Assembly (NCBI GenBank): GCA_030248215.1
Contig: JASANG010002037.1
Coordinates: 246,805 to 310,804, forward strand
DNA length: 64,000 nt
Reading direction: 5' to 3'
From: Enoplolaimus lenunculus
Lineage: Eukaryota > Nematoda > Enoplea > Enoplida > Thoracostomopsidae
How positions within the stretch are numbered: the first letter of the stretch is position 1; every line of letters begins with the position of its first letter. The position numbers and the translations under genes were made by a program. Shown here piece after piece: positions 33,616 through 47,182 of the stretch. A model generated the notes under the pieces. It was not told where the DNA came from. It saw only the letters and a program-made list of their open reading frames with translations, and made no database searches.

Positions 33616-36600
33616 TTGCTAACTGGTGACATGTGCTAAACCCAAGGAAGAGTGTGGGGTCTGGTGAAAATATATATTTACCTCTGCACTTCGATTTCAT
33701 TGAGTGGGCGTGAGAGCAGACCTTAAACTTAATTCAACTTTTGTATAAACTGTGATAGCTGGCAGTTAATGGTTATGCACTGTTTCAAATTTTAAATCCA
33801 CCATTTAACGCAAGCTATTTTGTGTTTTTTACAACGTGTGATTATGTTGATGTTTTTGGTTTTATGGACCATCGCAGGGAAAAAGATTTAAAGACGTCCA
33901 TGCTGCAGGCCATTAACTCTTAACATCAGTGACAGATACTCGGCGTGAAACTAAGCGCATTTATAGCCCAAAAGAACACAATTCGTGGTTTTACGACCAC
34001 TTAAAGTTGTGTTCTTGAGACCTTTTCAAAAATTAAGTTATGTTCATATGTCTTCAGACGATCGCAGAATAGGCGTTGGGGCATAGGTTCGCCTAACTTT
34101 TTCTGACTCAACTCATGGGATGAGTGCAAGTTTCTCCCCAATTTGATGTGAAGTATATATTTTATGGTAAATTTTGAAATGCCTTAGCCCATATACGGGC
34201 CTTAGGTTTCATAAACGCTCCGCGATCCCAGTATATGTCGTCGCTTTTTAGGTGTATGTTGCATATTTCATAATTAATAAAAAAATTATTTTGAATTTGA
34301 CGCAAAATGAGACAACGCTATACTTGCCTTGAGGTTCCATCTGTCACGATACCGTATCGTACGTGAGTAATTTGCGTATGATACCGCCCAATGATGGGTA
34401 GAATAGGCGGTGACAGACGCCGCCGGACGTCACCGGAAGTCCAGAGCCACCCACACAATTCGTATCGGGGTACAACAGAAGGTTTATCGGTTTCTAGTAA
34501 AATTTTTGACAGAAGTTCGGACAACTGAAAGTTTTTGTATTCTTGTGAAGTTGTGTGCGTCAGATGCTTTTTTTCTAACTTTTCACAAACTCAAAGGTAT
34601 TTCTGCTGAGACTCTATTTTGTTTCATGTCCGGTTGTGGCAATTTTTTCACCTCGGGCTTTGATATTTTTGACTTCCGGTTGTATCCTGTTACATATCTA
34701 ATATACATATTTATACGCCTGCATTGATGTCATATACAAATCGCAGTATTTCTGGATTGGGATTTTTTGGGAATCTTAAGAATAAGAGACACATCCACCG
34801 TTGGCAACCGTTTCATGCTTTCTTCTTCTTCAAGAATTAGAACCGAATGCAAAAAAAATGTGCGAAATTTTACAATTTATCATTTGCTGATTCGAAAGTT
34901 AGTGTTTAACAGCTTAAACTCGGCACGTGCGTCACATCAGAAAGGTTATAGATTCAATATATAACTCAGTCATGCGTTACAAAATGTATTTGACTCAAAT
35001 ATTCTTATTGGCAATTTATTTTTTACCGTAAATGTCGGCAAAAATTAACTGTACCGCAGCATAACGAAAAATATAACATTTAAATTGGACGGGGTTTTTT
35101 TCTCACGATGAAATTGATTTTCCCACGCTCGGATAAACTTTCTCACGGTTGATTGCACTCGGAAAATAAGGTGAAGCGGACTGAACAGTAAAAATACTAT
35201 GACTCGAATACGTTGCTGAGCTCTGAGCGGAACAAAGTTTTCATCGTTTTTGCTATCGTTTAAATTAAGTTGCAACTTTTTAAATTTGACGCAAAACTTT
35301 AACATTTATATCAGCTTATAGTACTATGAACAATATCAATTCTGGTGAAGGTACGGAATCTGTAACCTTGTAGATATTACACATTAAAAGTGGCTTATCC
35401 TATAGATCTCGACGGGCTGAATAGAGCGGTACTTTTTATATCGCTGCATGACTAACGGATCAAAGATGGCCCGAAAAATTATGGTGGAACCGCGCAGAGA
35501 TTTTAAGACGATTTAGCTATTATTGACATGTTCACAAAATATAAGCTTTACCAGCTTTATAATTACTGCAAACTAAAATGGGATTGTACAAGTGCGGGCC
35601 GTAGCCAAGTGGAAAGGGCGCAGGGGGATCAGTCTGTCCCTCTGAAAAAATTGTAGCTCTCACTAGAAAATTTTCAATCTTGCTTGTAAGTCAACGAAAA
35701 CCTTTGTGTGCCGCTCCTGAAAATTTTTCAACGCTGTCCCCCTGTAAAGTGAACTGTCAACGTGTCTGTGGCTGTGTTGTATAGTAAAAGTTAAAATTTT
35801 GATGTTCACACCTTTTCAACAAGTGGTCCTGGAGTCTTAAAAAGAAAATGTTTCACAATTCTTCTTTATTACAGTATTCGTAACCAAAAATGTTACACAG
35901 GCGTAAATACGATGATTCGATATAAACTGAAAAGTTTTCTCTGGTTTCAATTTTGAGAGATGAAAGTGTAAATTCAGCAGGTTTTGGTGTTATTCTACCG
36001 TCATTCAATGATGATTCACAACATTTCATAGTTTAATTGTTAAATTATTTAAATATTTTAAATTTATTAGCTCATATCGCTTAATCTCTGTTTACAGCAG
36101 CAATTTAGAATTTCGGCAAAAGCCGATCTAAAGGCGGACAGCCCCCCTCAGACGTGTTTATTAACGTTTTAACCTTACAATTTTACTATTGAGCTACGAA
36201 ATCTTCAAACTAATTTTTAATTTTGTGCGACAAAAATTGCGTTTGGATTCTCGCTCGCTAAGGTTGCAAGGTCTGTTCGCAATATATATTGCGCCAATCG
36301 TAACAAATTTCTATCCGCCATCGCATATCGGCCATATTCAGATTAAGCCCAGCATCTGGCTCAGCCTCTCTGGCCGGGGGGCCTATTACAAGTATTCTCA
36401 ACGAGATCTTTTCATCAATTTTAAATAAATTAATACAGCACGCGACTCGTACGTAGGTTGGCGTATGCTTTAAGAGTTGAAAAGTCTTTTGAGATTTTGA
36501 CGCATTTGAAAAAACTTTCCCGGCGGCCTCAAATCGAACAGTTTTGGTTTGATTAATACTGTATTTTTTACCTTTTTTATCAATGTTTTTGTTTCAACTG

Positions 36601-38194
36601 CAATGCATTTCTTGCATTTATGTATACTTGTTAGTCGGATACGTGTCGACATAATTTAGTTACGTTGAACGCATTTGAGTTGTTGGGTGGCGTAGCTTAG
36701 TCGATTATACACTGGCAAATTTGCAGAGCCGGAGCAGCCGCCCACATACCCTTAATTTGGGAGGGGTCCACAGTCCTAATGAAATTCAATCCAAACCAGT
36801 CGAAACAAAAACTGCTGAAGTTTTGAAATGTGTCTGGCTTCTCGCTCGCTTTGTTCGCGATGTTTTGATACTATTCAACGCTGTTGTGATTGGTTAATAG
36901 CTTCAGATACTTCACCCATATTAAAATAACCACCAGGTCGCTAAATGTTAACAAATTTTCTCGCTTACTGCGCTCGCTGGCCTGCAATTTTACTTGAAAT
37001 AACATAAATCACTCGAAATGAAATATTCAAGAACCGCAGTAAAAAATGATTGTGGTGAAGTGTGTTGTGTGTTTTTCCCTGGTTGAAGCATTTGAAGATT
37101 GTTTAAAACTGTGCTAACTATTAAGATTGAGGAGACTGGGCTTAGTTTTTTGTGGGTCCCCATGGCTCGACTACCAAACCCCCTCCTGGGGCGGATAAGA
37201 AGCCGCCACCCTTTCATCTTTAAGTTCGACATTTTCAATGAATATGAATACCGAAAATAATTTCTATTTTTTGCAGTTTGTATTTTTTATATTTTATTTC
37301 TTTTGATTCTCACGGTTCATATTTCGCCTCTGTCTGATTTATTTTTTCCCATTCTTATGCCTGGAAGTGACGAAATGTGTCCGTGAGGCACACAAGAATC
37401 TCGTATAATTTACAACTGTGACCAGGGTGTAAACGGATGGTAAAAATAACGGAAACGGATATACGGTTACTCTCTTTGACTATGACCAAAACATTTCGTG
37501 ATCAACAGTAACTTTAGGGAGGTTTTACCTGCTCTGTCAATGGGTCTGCCTTAACCCCCACAAATCAAAACCCGAGCCAACTTCGACACGTTCGGCAAAT
37601 CTCCAATTAAGACAATGTTGTGTTTTGGTTTTTGATAATTCACACCGGAAATGAAAGGTGATTTACTTTCGTATGTTGCCCAGGTTTGAGATAAATATAT
37701 TTTGTTTCCTGATCGGGTGTCTACAAGTGTTGTAGGAAGAGAGAGCTTCCGGAAATTCCTACAATGACTCAAAAAAGACACATTTACAAGCTGTAGAATA
37801 CCCTGCAGTAGCACTTTGATTAATAACACTATGTATGATCCCCTGGTGGATCTAAAGAACGGCCTCTCTGCAGGTCTTTTTCCCATCAACAGGAATCAAA
37901 ACCGAAATTTTGTTTTAAAGTTTGGTGGCAAAATTGCATTTCGACTTCTCGCTCGGTATCGCTTGTGATGTACTTCAGCGTTGTATATGACGCAGCCGGT
38001 CGATCAGAAATTTGTGGTTCCTCAAGTAATTGTATTTATTTAAGAAGGCTAAAAGATGGCCCAAAATTTAAAATCTACGGTGCAACCATATCTTGTTTGA
38101 TCTCAAATAAATCGGTGAAAAATTATTTTAAAAAACGAAAAATTATTGAGAAAGCGTAAAATCTATAGTTTTTGCACAAAAGCATATAAATTTG
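33616..38194. other. Intron, MITE fragments only
   Basis: It holds a degraded Harbinger-like copy at about 34306-34452, a GGCCGTAGCCAAG fragment at 35597-35745, and a repeated segment at 36715-36850 ending in TTCTCGCTCGCTTTGTTCGC (compare 23330-23390 and 45795). A minus-strand frame at 37551-37889 is open but has no supported splice sites or known features. Confidence 0.4.
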
Positions 38195-38422
38195 GGCCAA
38201 TGTAAGGAACAGGGGCGGAAAAGTATTATAAGCGTATTCCTAAGCCTAAGTCTAATCCTAAGTTTAGACCTAATCGTAACAATGAGCATATTCCTAAGCC
38301 TAGCCTAAGCTTCAGCCTAAGCCTAAGCCTAAGTCTAAACCTAAGCTAAGCAGTCTAAAGCTTAAGCTTACTCTATTGCAGTCCCACAGAAAACCGTTCC
38401 GACCCTAATCTTTACATGGGCC
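38195..38422. mobile_element. hAT-like MITE with AAGCCT-rich core, copy A
   Basis: Inverted ends GGCCAATGTAAGGAACAGGG and TAATCTTTACATGGGCC. Perfect 8-bp duplication TAAATTTG at 38187-38194 and 38423-38430. The core consists of CCTAAGCC-like words and GTCTAAAGCTTAAGCTTACT. Confidence 0.85.
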
Positions 38423-39131
38423 TAAATTTGTAAGACACATGCAGAAAGTGGATGTAAACCCGTGGAATACGCAACGCAAGAAAAAATATGACCGAATGAG
38501 TGATATGTTTCTTAGCCTCTGAGGAAATACTCAGCTGCATCCCTCCCCGTAGACGCGACGCCCTATGTTTGTTATAGGGGTATGTCAGTTAAGCCTAAAC
38601 CTAAACCTTCCAGTTTTTGTACCCGCAAACTCTCTAGTTTTTCCTATACTTCACCACATAGCAGAAGGGTAAATATGAATCTATACAGATAATTCTTAAT
38701 CATCTACAGCCATATCATCTGAACCAGCAGAATATGTAGGTCAACCATAAATTTATATTTTGACGTATGTTTGGACGGGGTTTTAGTCGAGATCAAATAT
38801 TTCTCACTGCGTTCAATAATAATCTGTTAAAAAGTTATTCTCAAATGTGTGTAGCATCTATGGCCAGTCTAATGACTGAGTTAATGTTTGAAGGACATAT
38901 TTTCTAAAACTTTTTGGTTATTTTAACAACAAACACTAATAAATGGTATAATTTCGCGGGATAGAAGGGTGGTCTAAGATACCATAAATGCGGCAATGAC
39001 ATATATTAAAAAAATCCAACCTCTAATTTCTCCCCGGGTATAAGATCTTAGATCGAGTTACTGGTGTGTATATTTAGCAAAAATTATTGTATCCGACGTA
39101 CAGCGCATCGGATGCAAAATGTCGCATTCAA

Positions 39132-39357
39132 GGCCTGCATTCTTAAACGCATACAGCATCTATTACCAGTTAGCGATAGGTTTATAACTAACGAACTATT
39201 GCAATTGTACATCTCAAAATTGGCACAGAAGTACGACAAATTGAACGCGAGAAATGTGCTTAATTTCGAACCTTATCATTCATTTTATTTGAAAGCTACA
39301 AGACCTATTAAATAACATTTGGTGATAAGTTATACATTCATTTGAAATTACGGGCCT
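39132..39357. mobile_element. TATTCTCAAATGTG-family MITE
   Basis: The left arm GCATTCTTAAACGCATACAG, then CTATTACCAGTTAGCGATAG, is mirrored by TTTGGTGATAAGT and ATTTGAAATTACGGGCC on the right. The internal short frame is not a gene. Confidence 0.5.
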
Positions 39358-39456
39358 TTGTTAAGATATGGATAGGACCTTACGATCATAGCCGTAAAAA
39401 GGAGTTGGAAGAGAAAATACTGAATGGATATAAGCCTTTCAGCTTATGACTTGTAA

Positions 39457-39610
39457 GGGTGGCGCTATGCTGGTCAAGCGGCGCCGTCCGTCACCGTCCG
39501 TCGTTGCACGGTATTGTACTTAAATTACTCGCGTACGATACCGCACGGTCACGAACGGAGCCGGACGGTGATGGACAGCGCCCGACGTCATGAAAAGTAT
39601 AAAGCCACCC
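39457..39610. mobile_element. Harbinger-like MITE (TAA target duplication)
   Basis: 154 bp with ends GGGTGGCGCTATGC and ATAAAGCCACCC inverted. TAA duplicated at 39454-39456 and 39611-39613. CpG-rich GGCGCCGTCCGTCACCGT lies next to the left arm. Confidence 0.82.
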
Positions 39611-40523
39611 TAACTTTGTTAACATATGAAAGTTTTCAGCGAGAAACTTGTATCCTGGTTTGTCTCAAATCATTTCACAATTTTGCCAATGAAACTCGTG
39701 GCTGTGTCTCTCGTTGCAAAAACTTACACGTTTAAATACCGGGTTACAGTTTTAAAATAACCTCAAGGGAATAACGTAAGTTTTAGATTTTCAGACGAAA
39801 AGTTGTAAAAAACCAGGGTTTATGATTTTATCAAATGATAAATTCATAGCCGTATTTGCGAAGAAACAAGTTGCCAAACTTTTGCTACAGAAATTTTGAA
39901 TTTGATAAATGGTTTGAAAGTTGTGTTACTGTAGCCATATCTTTAATATTTCACCTTTTAAGCAAATAACCGTCAAGGAAAGTATACGAACCAGAGGAAC
40001 TGGGGGAGTTACATCAGGTTTAAAATTTGAACAGTTTAATTGCTTGTGAAAAAAATTAGGAAAAATTATTTTCAGAAACCAACAAAATTGTCAAATTTTC
40101 TTCTTTTAAGCAGGAAATAACGATTGGCTAAATCGTTTATTGGGCCTATGTTTTGATGTATATTTTCCCAGCGGCGTAGTTTGTATGTCTAAAAACTGAT
40201 GATCACTGTCCAATCAGGAGCTTTGATTTAGAGACGTCATCAAAATGCAGCAAGAAAATGTACGTTTTCTGGTTTTTATACTTCAACAGCCATTTGAAAA
40301 CATTTTTAAGCTTCGCAAAGACGCTAAATTTTTGTATTTCGTAGTAAATTTTCGTTGCTTGTCAGTACTGAATCAGCTATTGGCTAAAGAGCAAAAGGAA
40401 GTAATTGGTAGGTTTAGTGTTATTCTTTTCATCCTGTTTACAGAAAACGTTAAATAAATAATAAATAATGGAATCTGCTGTATTCATCTACAATGCAAAT
40501 CCGCTGTCCAATCACTTAATATT

Positions 40524-41343
40524 ATGGTTTTTATCATGCAACGCACAAATGTATTTGTAACACCGCGATCCAAATCACAAATTAACCACATTCCTCAGTC
40601 TTATGGCGATTTATTTGATTATCCGACCCCCAAACCTTTACCGGAGGCTCCCAAGACCATTTGTAGTTCACTCAGGCAACAATTAAACCCACACAATTGT
40701 CAGCGAAACCCTCATGAAAGGTCCACGGAAGTCCGTTTAGTAACTCCAAAACTTGAGGGTTCGTCAAGTTTTCCAATCTTTTTCGGTTCCAGCGCAAAAC
40801 GTACCCTTAGTGAGCATACGCTTACTCGTCTAAGATGTTCACAGTCAGGATCAAACTCGCGGCCTTCGGATCGATGGACACACGGAATTAATACAATTGA
40901 GCCACAACTGCAGCTCGCACGATGGCGTCATGGATCGTTTCGTACTCCAGTATTATCACCTACGCTATTAGAAGTTGATAGGAATCCAGCCAATGAACGT
41001 TCAGCGACTATCGACACTTTATCCAATCAAATTGCAGCTGGTGCTCAATCGGAAATCGTTCTGTCGAATAGTATTCATCCGTCGTCCGGAGAATTAGCAA
41101 ATAGTGTTGCTGTAACTCCGCGACCATCATGGCATAGTGAAGACAAAATTTTGTCTCAGTACTGGTCTAAGACACGTCTGGAGCGCCGTTTAGGCGAACA
41201 TGATCTGGATTTGCCTGTTCATGACAGATTCGAACTATGGGACCAATGTAAGTCTTATGAACACTGTAAATACAAATGCGGATCCACGATTCCGCCACCC
41301 AGACATGGACTCCTCGAACAGAGATCAAAACAAAAATTTTGCG
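40524..41343 (+). CDS. Alternative first exon 1b of the plus-strand gene
   Basis: The frame has an in-frame TAA about 70 nt before the ATG at 40524 (a second ATG is at 40536). An acceptor-like TTTACAG at about 40441 could add a spliced leader. It encodes 273 codons and ends at donor GCG|GTAAGAT in phase 1, like exons 1a and 1c. The product is polar and disordered: FVTPRSKSQ, PTPKPLPEAPKT, GSSAKRTLSE, then a long Ser/Arg/Asn-rich tail with CKSYEHCKYKC near the end. Start, donor phase and style suggest a second promoter of the same gene rather than a separate gene, but no transcript evidence is available. Confidence 0.6.
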
Positions 41344-42278
41344 GTAAGATTTTGTACTAAAATTGTGTTTGTCTTCTCGCTCACAATTCTAGTGATCTGT
41401 TTTCACTATTAATATATCGCGTAATTTATCCCCCATCAGGAATTTCTGGATCCGCCACTGTGTACAGGTCAGAAACACAATAACGCGTACAATTGCATTT
41501 AAAGTTGGGCTTCCAGCGGTTCGGATCAAAATAGACACCTTAGTCTGCTTAGCTTATTTTTTAACATCACTCACAAACAACACCGAGAAGATGGTCTGTT
41601 GTAGCAAAAACTATGGCCAACTAAGCATGAGTGTACTGTAGTGACCCGAATAACAGGGAAGACTGATACTTGTTTGGACTTATCAGATCCCAGAGGGCCT
41701 CCTTGCAATTTTCTTCTGGACTGGGAGTTGCTTTCAACCCACCTCCTGCTGTTTTTGTTCACTCATGTATCATTCCCATTTTCTGTCGTTAACTTATGAA
41801 TATGCCTGTCTGTGAATACAGGTAAAAAGTATATATTTTGAGGTTTATATATATTGAAGTTGTATTCGAATAATTATTTACGTATATATCTTAATTGGTC
41901 ATTATTGACAATTATCAACTGTAATGGGATTTTTAGGCTCTGTTCATTTACGAACTCTCTCTCTGTGTTAGTACCTCGTCTTATTCGAGTAAATGTTGCA
42001 TGTGCACGATACCTACGAAGAACTAACCAGTCATAAATTGTAATTAGATAAGGTATATTTCCAACCAAAAATATTGCAGGTCTGGCTAACACTAGACGAA
42101 CCTCGATATGGCTACGCCCAGAGTGTAACTTGGCCCCTGAGTAAAAACGTGCGTCGGGTAAATTCTGACGTGAGTCAACTCTCGGGTAAAAGTTTACGAT
42201 AATACAGTTTGTGACCGTCGTTAGAGGGTAGCATAGAGGGCCAGCCTCCTTGATAATTTTTGTCTTCTTAGAAAAGTG
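41344..42278. other. Intron, no gene; hAT end fragment at about 41440-41460
   Basis: TTTCTGGATCCGCCACTG at about 41443-41460 is the right tip of a CACTGGCGGATC-type element whose left part is lost. Short minus-strand frames at 41571-41762 and 41874-42284 have no supporting features. Confidence 0.4.
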
Positions 42279-42472
42279 GGCCAATGTAAAGAACAGGGGC
42301 GGAACAGTATTATAAGCTTATTCCTAAGCCTAAGCCTGAGTTTAAGCCTATGCCTAAGCGTAAGAATGGGTTTATGCCTAAGCCTAAGCCAATCGAAAAA
42401 ATAGTCTAAACCTTAAGCTTATTCTATTCATGTTCCACAGAAAAACGTTCCGCCCGTGATTTTTCATTGGCC
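42279..42472. mobile_element. hAT-like MITE with AAGCCT-rich core, copy B
   Basis: Ends GGCCAATGTAAAGAACAGGG and GTGATTTTTCATTGGCC. The 8-bp flanks GAAAAGTG and GAAAAGGG match at seven of eight positions. Confidence 0.8.
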
Positions 42473-45400
42473 GAAAAGGGACAGGATTGTAAAGGATCGT
42501 GTAATCCAGTCTAAAAAAGCTTTTTAGCTCAAAATTGCGTAATGAGAAGATGGCTTTGTGCAGTCTGCATAACACAAAAGTGTAACATGGTAAAGTTTTA
42601 TTCCGGGTTTATTTTCAGCAACTGCAACATATTTTGTTTGAAACATTCGTTGCTCAGTGGAATGAATAAAAAGTTATCTGATGTACGCAAGTTATTGTAG
42701 CAAATTATTGTAGATGATGCATTATTGCTTTTAAATTCAAAATACATAATTTGTTTATCGAGCGCACAACAGCAAAGTCAACTGTTCCTAAAATATGCTT
42801 CTAAAACACACAAATTTAGCAGTTTTGGTTCAACTTTTTCGGTCTTTTTGTTAAGACAAAGCATTGCAGCGTTTCTGATGGAAAACTTATGTCTCGTTTG
42901 TATTTCTGAAGATTCTCAGTTTGCAATTTTAACGGTTTACTGTCGGATAACTTTACACCTGGTTCCTAGCGACCGATATTTTCTAAATTAATTAATTTTA
43001 AAAAATTTCAAAAATTCTAAATTTTTATCGTCTGTCTTTTTCAATATAAAAACTGATTTCAATGCCTGCCCACCCTGGCGTTGAATAAAACGGCTTGGAG
43101 GCTTCCAAACGTACCCCTTGTGGCAGTATTGGTTGGATTACACCGTGTTTTTTGGCATTTTCGCCAAAATTCAGAGTAATTACTGTCAAAAGTAATAGAA
43201 TTTCACTTACAAGTCATTTATTTTGAGTTTTGCCGGGTTAAAAGAAATATTCGACGCTAACAACCGTCGGTTGTCTTATATAACAACTAAAACCGGTCCG
43301 TTTTCTGGAAATGGGGGTCCACACCAAACAAACAATGCTCATTGATGCTGATCAGATGAAAACACGGCCTCATCAAATCATTGTTTACAATTTGAAAATT
43401 GTGTCTCAAAATCCAACATTTTTAATTATTAAAAACCAAATATTTTGAAAACTCGCTGACCCGTTTTGTTTTGACTGCACCTGTGACTTGACGTGACGCT
43501 GTTGTCACTCTGAAGGATAAACGCGTAGTAAGAATCGTGAACGTTTATTGCCTCTTTTTATTAATCTTTTGATTTGAGCAAAGTCTTAAAATCTTCTCAA
43601 AACACATGAGAATTGGGTAAACTTTTAAGACTAAAGTTTTAGAAAACAATTATATCTGATCATAGGCGGATACGCCAGCATTTTGATGTTAAGGATTGAA
43701 ACGCCAGTTACACAGATAAAATAAGTAAATTTGTCTCAGATAACATTTAGTTATTAACAATAATTGCACATAATTTTCAATATTTAGCGTCCAATATCGA
43801 ATGCAGATGCCACCTGATAAGGCGTGTCCTGGATGGCTAAGAACGAAAACACTGTCTTTGAAATTGCGTGCGAAACTTTGTCTGGCTGGAGAATAATAAA
43901 TCTATTTTATTTTTTGAGAAAAATTAAAATTTTCAAGTAAAAATTTGACTCAAATTTGTTTCTTATCGCCGATACTTCCGGATTGAGAGTTTTTTGCGAA
44001 AATTGAAGACTTCATCCCGAAAGTCGGGGATTGGTTGCAGGATTGTATAACTGGCATCCGGTGGAATCCTATGAGAAAATAGCGATTTGTCCCGCCGGCG
44101 ACGGATTGTTTTTTAATGATTTTGTTGCCGTTGTGAATAATTGACAATTTTTGCCGTAAAACATTGCTTTTGGGTCCAACTGCAACAACTTTACATTGTT
44201 TAACAGCGTACGACAACTGGAATACAACCTTAGACATATGTTACGACTCACTGAGTCGTTCACCATGTGAACTTTACACTGAAGTTAAGTTTTAAAATAT
44301 TTCAAGCGTGATAAATCGCAACATTTTTTATTTAACAGCGATTGTATAACTAGTAATTGTTTCCGCGCACGTGTATTGCAATTGAACAAAATTTCAAAAA
44401 TTTGCGTAATGGAATCAGTACTATTTTTCACCACACTGCCACATTCTTTATTGTGTCTGATGTATAAGTACAGCACAATTCGCAGTCCTAAATAAATTGT
44501 GCAAACGCAGTACAAAATCTTCACAAGATCTGACAGCCCATCGAACTCAAACGCCAAACTTTTATGTTGAGCGGAGTTGCTGAACCTGTTCCAATGCAAT
44601 TGGAGCTTGAATGACATTAAAGTGAAAGTGTAAATCACATCTGAACTGTAAGATTAAATTTTGACCCTTAGAACATTCGCGTGAAGGCAAAAAAAATTTA
44701 TGCGTAACCCCCACAGCCTTGCAGTAATGAATATTTTGCGATTTAAATTGTTTATCAGAAGCCGACAATGTGTTTATTTACGAGACACGGATCTACAAAC
44801 TATGACGCGGATACAACAAAAGTTCAAATGATTCTACACCTAAAACATGTGAAATTGCAAAATGTGAAAGGTTTTGTTCGTGGGAGCCACGGCCAATAAC
44901 AAACAACAGCTTTAAACCACAAGCGGGTGTTTTAATTGAAAATACAGTTTCGTGTTTGGGTTTGGATTTTTGTTTTTCAATAAGCTGATCTCTGGGGTAC
45001 AGCGACACACGTCTAATTTCGTTGCGTAGGGGGTGGAATTTAAGTTTGTGTCACACATATCTGGCTAAGAATATACAGTATAACTGGGTATATTTGGCAG
45101 AAAAATAGCCTTCGTTCACTATTGAATGATTTACAATAAATAGAACTGGACCTTACATACAGCATGAGTTAATTTGGGGGTGCGAAATATTGAGAGATAC
45201 AAATTTTATTGTTAAAACCTTATTGGGCGGGTGTTATGCTTCTGAAATAGCAGCGGTGAAATAATTTTGCCAATACATTATACATTGGAACATTTTGTAC
45301 ATTTAAGCTTAACCTTAAAAGAATCAATATTTGCTCACCGCCATCTTTTCTGATTCCATAAATTTATTTTTCAACAGAATTGAATCCATTGTTAGCGAGG

Positions 45401-46122
45401 AAAACTTTCTTTGCCTGTTCTAGAAATCTTGTTTCAAGGTCTGCTAAAATTCCTGGTTGTAGGGTCGTTTTGCTTCTGGAAATGTGAGAGTTTGTCGCCA
45501 GAAATTACTCCTAAGGGATTTCATTATAAATGAACAAACGACAATTTCATTCTGTTCGTAAAACGAATCAATGCAACAATGTTATGACTTAAAAATCCGC
45601 GTACTGGGTAAATATTCTTTTCCAAAAGAGGCTAAAAATCATTTGCCAAAACAGGCATGTGGCGTCAGGTGTGTCTGGAGTGTCATTCGACCCCCGCAGA
45701 AAGATACGAGGGTGCCAACGATACCCCTGAAAATCTACGAAAACGAAAATTTCGCGTTCAAATTTAAAACTTTAAAGCAAAAAAAATGCGCTGGTTTCTA
45801 GCTCGCTTCGTTTGCAAACATATTTACGCAACTGTGTCTGACGTTTGACTCATGGCAGTCTATCACAGATTATAGGATTCCGTGTCAGATTTGATGGTTT
45901 CTTTATTTTGGAGTTAACGGCTGACTTCAGAAAAAATCATTCCCTCGTCTGTGATCGAAATATTAATTTTTGGTTCAAAAACCGTTTATGCCAGATGGCT
46001 GCTAAATGTCCACATATTTGACAGCAAGTTTGACCGCATCAATCTGTATTATGAAAAAATTTCCAGAGAAAGCTGCAACCGTCCAGATGGCCTTTTCACA
46101 ATAGGTCTACGAACCAGTCTCA
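42473..46122. other. Intron, no gene fixed
   Basis: AT-rich. Minus-strand open frames at 43950-44266 and 44285-44638 are longer than average. The second contains a hydrophobic run (LVKILYCVCTIYLGLRIVLY) that could span a membrane, but neither has a complete set of splice signals that I trust. Confidence 0.35.
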
Positions 46123-47182
46123 GGGTTGCGTTATACTTTTGTTGACGCCCGGCGCCGTCCGTCAGCCATACGGCACCGTCAGTTACCCGTACGGCGCCGT
46201 CCGTCACCCATACGGCGCCGTCCGTCACCCGTACGGCGCCGTCCGTCACCCGTACGGCGCCGTCCGTCACCCGTACGGCACCGTCCGTCACCCGTACGGC
46301 ACCGTCCGTCACCCGTACGGCACCGTCCGTCACCCGTACGGCACCGTCCGTCACCCATACGGCGCCGTCCGTCACCCGTACGGCGCCGTCCGTCACCCGT
46401 ACGGCGCCGTCCGTCACCCGTACGGCGCCGTCCGTCACCCGTACGGCGCCGTCCGTCACCCGTACGGCGCCGTCCGTCACCCGTACGGCGCCGTCCGTCA
46501 CCCGTACGGCACCGTCCGTCACCCGTACGGCACCGTCCGTCACCCGTACGGCACCGTCCGTCACCCGTACGGCACCGTCCGTCACCCGTACGGCACCGTC
46601 CGTCACCCATACGGCGCCGTCCGTCACCCGTACGGCACCGTCCGTCACCCGTACGGCGCCGTCCGTCACCCGTACGGCGCCGTCCGTCACCCGTACGGCG
46701 CCGTCCGCCCCGACGGCGCCGTCCCCGTCCGTCACCCGTACGGCGCCGTCCGTCACCCGTACGGCGCCGTCCGTCACCCGTACGGCGCCGTCCGTCACCC
46801 GTACGGCACCGTCCGTCACCCGTACGGCACCGTCCGTCACCCGTACGGCGCCGTCCGTCACCCGTACGGCACCGTCCGTCACCCGTACGGCGCCGTCCGT
46901 CACCCGACGGCGCCGCCGCACCCCCCGTCCGTCACCCGTACGGCACCGTCCGTCACCCGTACGGCGCCGTCCGTCACCCGTACGGCACCGTCCGTCACCC
47001 GTACGGCGCCGTCCGTCACCCGTACGGCGCCGTCCGTCACTATACGGTATCATACATGTGTAATTTGCGTACGATAACACGCGCTGACGGACAGCGCAGG
47101 ACGGTAACAAACACCGCTGTGCGGATGACGGACGGCGGTCGACGGTGATGGACGGCACCGCACGACAACAATAGAGCCGCCC
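46123..47182. mobile_element. Harbinger-like MITE expanded by an internal minisatellite
   Basis: The ends GGGTTGCGTTATAC (left) and ATAGAGCCGCCC (right), and the subterminal GTTGACGCCCGGCGCC, match the 136-210-bp relatives at 16561, 39457 and 51030. This copy is 1,060 bp because of the array at about 46155-47040. The right flank is TTA and the left TCA, so the target copy has decayed by a base or two. Confidence 0.75.
46155..47040. repeat. Minisatellite, about 42 units of 21 bp
   Basis: The unit contains GGCGCCGTCCGTCACCCG plus TAC. Variants are GGCACC for GGCGCC and CCCATAC for CCCGTAC. They occur in runs (for example four or five GGCACC units followed by one CCCATAC unit), which implies duplication of blocks. 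The interruptions near 46700 and 46910 break the register. Because 21 is a multiple of three, long frames of up to 369 codons stay open on both strands. I read these as artefacts. Confidence 0.97.

Noticed and set aside
46049-47158. Open frames of up to 369 codons on both strands (Arg/Pro/His- or Asp/Gly-rich repeats)
   Set aside because: They follow from a 21-bp tandem repeat, a multiple of three without stops in several frames, inside a MITE. No start context, splice signals or protein family.
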